The notes beneath the pieces are model-generated. The model ran no database searches, was not told where the DNA came from, and saw only the letters and a list, made by a program, of their open reading frames with translations. From the NCBI GenBank assembly GCA_002450255.1, contig DJYW01000177.1, positions 1 through 17,312 on the forward strand: DNA of 17,312 bases, in the 5' to 3' direction. Made by a program: the position numbers and the translations under genes. Positions 16,144-17,312 of the stretch are shown here, piece after piece; the first letter of the stretch is position 1, and each line of letters starts with the position of its first letter. The DNA is from Gammaproteobacteria bacterium UBA6968 (GTDB lineage Bacteria; Pseudomonadota; Gammaproteobacteria; Pseudomonadales; Azotimanducaceae).

Positions 16144-17312
16144 GTTGTTACCCTCTCCGGTTCCGGCAAAGTCGTTTCAATCCGCGTATACCACGGCATT
16201 AAAATGAAGTACGCGAAATACGTCATGGTAAATATCTGCGCCAGTATCGTATTCAAAGGCGTCGCTGCTTGAGTGCCCAAATAGCCCAATATAAAGAAGC
16301 TGATAACCAACAACCAAAGCATGGTTTTGGACCAAATCCCTTTGTATCGGATTGACTTCACCGGGCTGCGATCCAACCACGGCAATGCACATGGGATTGC
16401 GATGGCACCTACCATTATGATCAATCCCCAAAACTTCGCTGACATACCGAAGAGTGGCTCCGTCGCCGCACGCAGCATGGAGTAAAACGGTGTGTAGTAC
16501 CAAACCGGCGCAATGTGAGCAGGTGTTTTGAGCGGATCGGCCATTTCGAAATTCGGCGGCTCTAGAAAGTACCCGCCCATCTCCGGGGCAAAGAAGACGA
16601 CTGCGCAAAAGATGAACAGGAAGACCACCATCGCGTGAATATCATGCACGGTGTAGTAAGGATGGAAAGGAATGCCATCGACCGGCACACCGCTGTCGTC
16701 CTTATTCTTCTTAATTTCGATTCCGTCCGGATTGTTTGATCCAACGTGATGCAAAGCAACAATGTGAACGAACACGAGCATAACAAGGACGAGCGGCACT
16801 GCTACCACGTGCAGTGCAAAGAACCGGTTAAGCGTAGCGCCGGACATCAGATAATCACCGCGCACCCACTCCATCAACTCTGGGCCAATCAGTGGAACCG
16901 CTCCGAACAGCGAAACGATAACCTGCGCACCCCAGTAAGACATGTTGCCCCACGGCAAGAGGTATCCAAGGAAACCTTCCGCCATAAGCGCAAGGAATAT
17001 CGCCATACCAATCAGCCAAAGCAATTCGCGCGGACCACGGTAAGACCCGTAACGAAGCGCTCTGTACATGTGGAGATAAACCACAATAAAGAAAAACGAA
17101 GCGCCAGTGGAGTGCAGGTAGCGCAGAAGCCATCCGTACTCAACATCACGCATGATGAACTCAACCGAGGCGAAAGCGCCTGCTTCACTGGGTACATAAT
17201 TCATCGTCAACCAGATGCCTGTGACCAACTGGTTGATCAGTACGAACATCGACAAGAAGCCGAAGTAATAATAGAAGTTGAAATTCTTGGGCGCGTAGTA
17301 CTCGCCCATGTG
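16140..17312 (-). CDS. petB: Ubiquinol-cytochrome c reductase, cytochrome b subunit (N-terminus cut by window edge)
   Basis: Polytopic inner-membrane subunit of the bc1 complex that binds hemes bL and bH and the two quinone sites. About 390 codons are present. The first ATG in the window (17309) is probably internal: the codon before it is His and the sequence continues into the family's conserved YYAPKNFNF segment, so the true start should lie some 20 codons outside. Counting from that Met, candidate haem-ligand His are 66, 80, 167 and 182, with 14- and 15-residue spacing. The Qo-site PEWY position reads PVWY (268-271). The C-terminus MPWYTRIE...PERVTT is complete. petA (Rieske) would be expected next, beyond 17312. 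Confidence 0.95.
   Translation of the reverse strand, partial: HMGEYYAPKNFNFYYYFGFLSMFVLINQLVTGIWLTMNYVPSEAGAFASVEFIMRDVEYGWLLRYLHSTGASFFFIVVYLHMYRALRYGSYRGPRELLWLIGMAIFLALMAEGFLGYLLPWGNMSYWGAQVIVSLFGAVPLIGPELMEWVRGDYLMSGATLNRFFALHVVAVPLVLVMLVFVHIVALHHVGSNNPDGIEIKKNKDDSGVPVDGIPFHPYYTVHDIHAMVVFLFIFCAVVFFAPEMGGYFLEPPNFEMADPLKTPAHIAPVWYYTPFYSMLRAATEPLFGMSAKFWGLIIMVGAIAIPCALPWLDRSPVKSIRYKGIWSKTMLWLLVISFFILGYLGTQAATPLNTILAQIFTMTYFAYFILMPWYTRIETTLPEPERVTT

Overview
This window looks like chromosomal DNA from a free-living, respiring gammaproteobacterium with a Gram-negative envelope. Three things support this. The cell-wall enzymes include a MurE with the DNPR motif of meso-diaminopimelate-adding enzymes. 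The set LpoA, DolP-type BON lipoprotein and SspA/SspB is typical of the class. The gene order petB-petC-sspA-sspB // dolP-yraN-lpoA // rsmI-rnpB-mraZ-rsmH-ftsL-ftsI is, from memory, the order seen in Pseudomonas-like genomes. I cannot place it more finely from sequence alone.

Layout. (1) Positions 1-9545, minus strand: the division and cell wall (dcw) cluster, read right to left as mraZ, rsmH, ftsL, ftsI, murE, mraY, murD, ftsW, murC (murC runs off the left edge). Almost every junction is a start/stop overlap, so this looks like one translationally coupled operon. (2) 9546-9912: its control region, with a sigma70-like promoter and three 10-bp-spaced MraZ boxes. (3) 9913-10272: rnpB, the RNase P RNA, minus strand. 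(4) 10389-11219: rsmI, minus strand. (5) 11218-14115, plus strand: lpoA, yraN and a dolP-like gene, overlapping end to end. (6) 14202-17312, minus strand: petB (cut at the right edge), petC, then sspA and sspB behind their own probable promoter.

How the genes work together. RsmH and RsmI both methylate C1402 of 16S rRNA. MurC, MurD and MurE build the UDP-MurNAc peptide, MraY loads it on the lipid carrier, and FtsW and FtsI polymerise and cross-link septal peptidoglycan with FtsL as a divisome scaffold. LpoA is an outer-membrane lipoprotein that activates PBP1A, and DolP is an envelope-integrity lipoprotein. PetB and PetC are cytochrome bc1 subunits; SspA and SspB are a stringent-response regulator and a ClpXP adaptor.

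No new system is evident. The points worth a second look are losses and junctions inside a conserved region. murF is missing between murE and mraY, murG is missing between ftsW and murC, and the SIS-domain gene (diaA/gmhA type) is missing between yraN and dolP. In each case the flanking genes overlap cleanly. FtsI has Gln in place of the expected Asn in its SxN active-site motif. The divergent rsmI and lpoA genes share a single CATG as both start codons.
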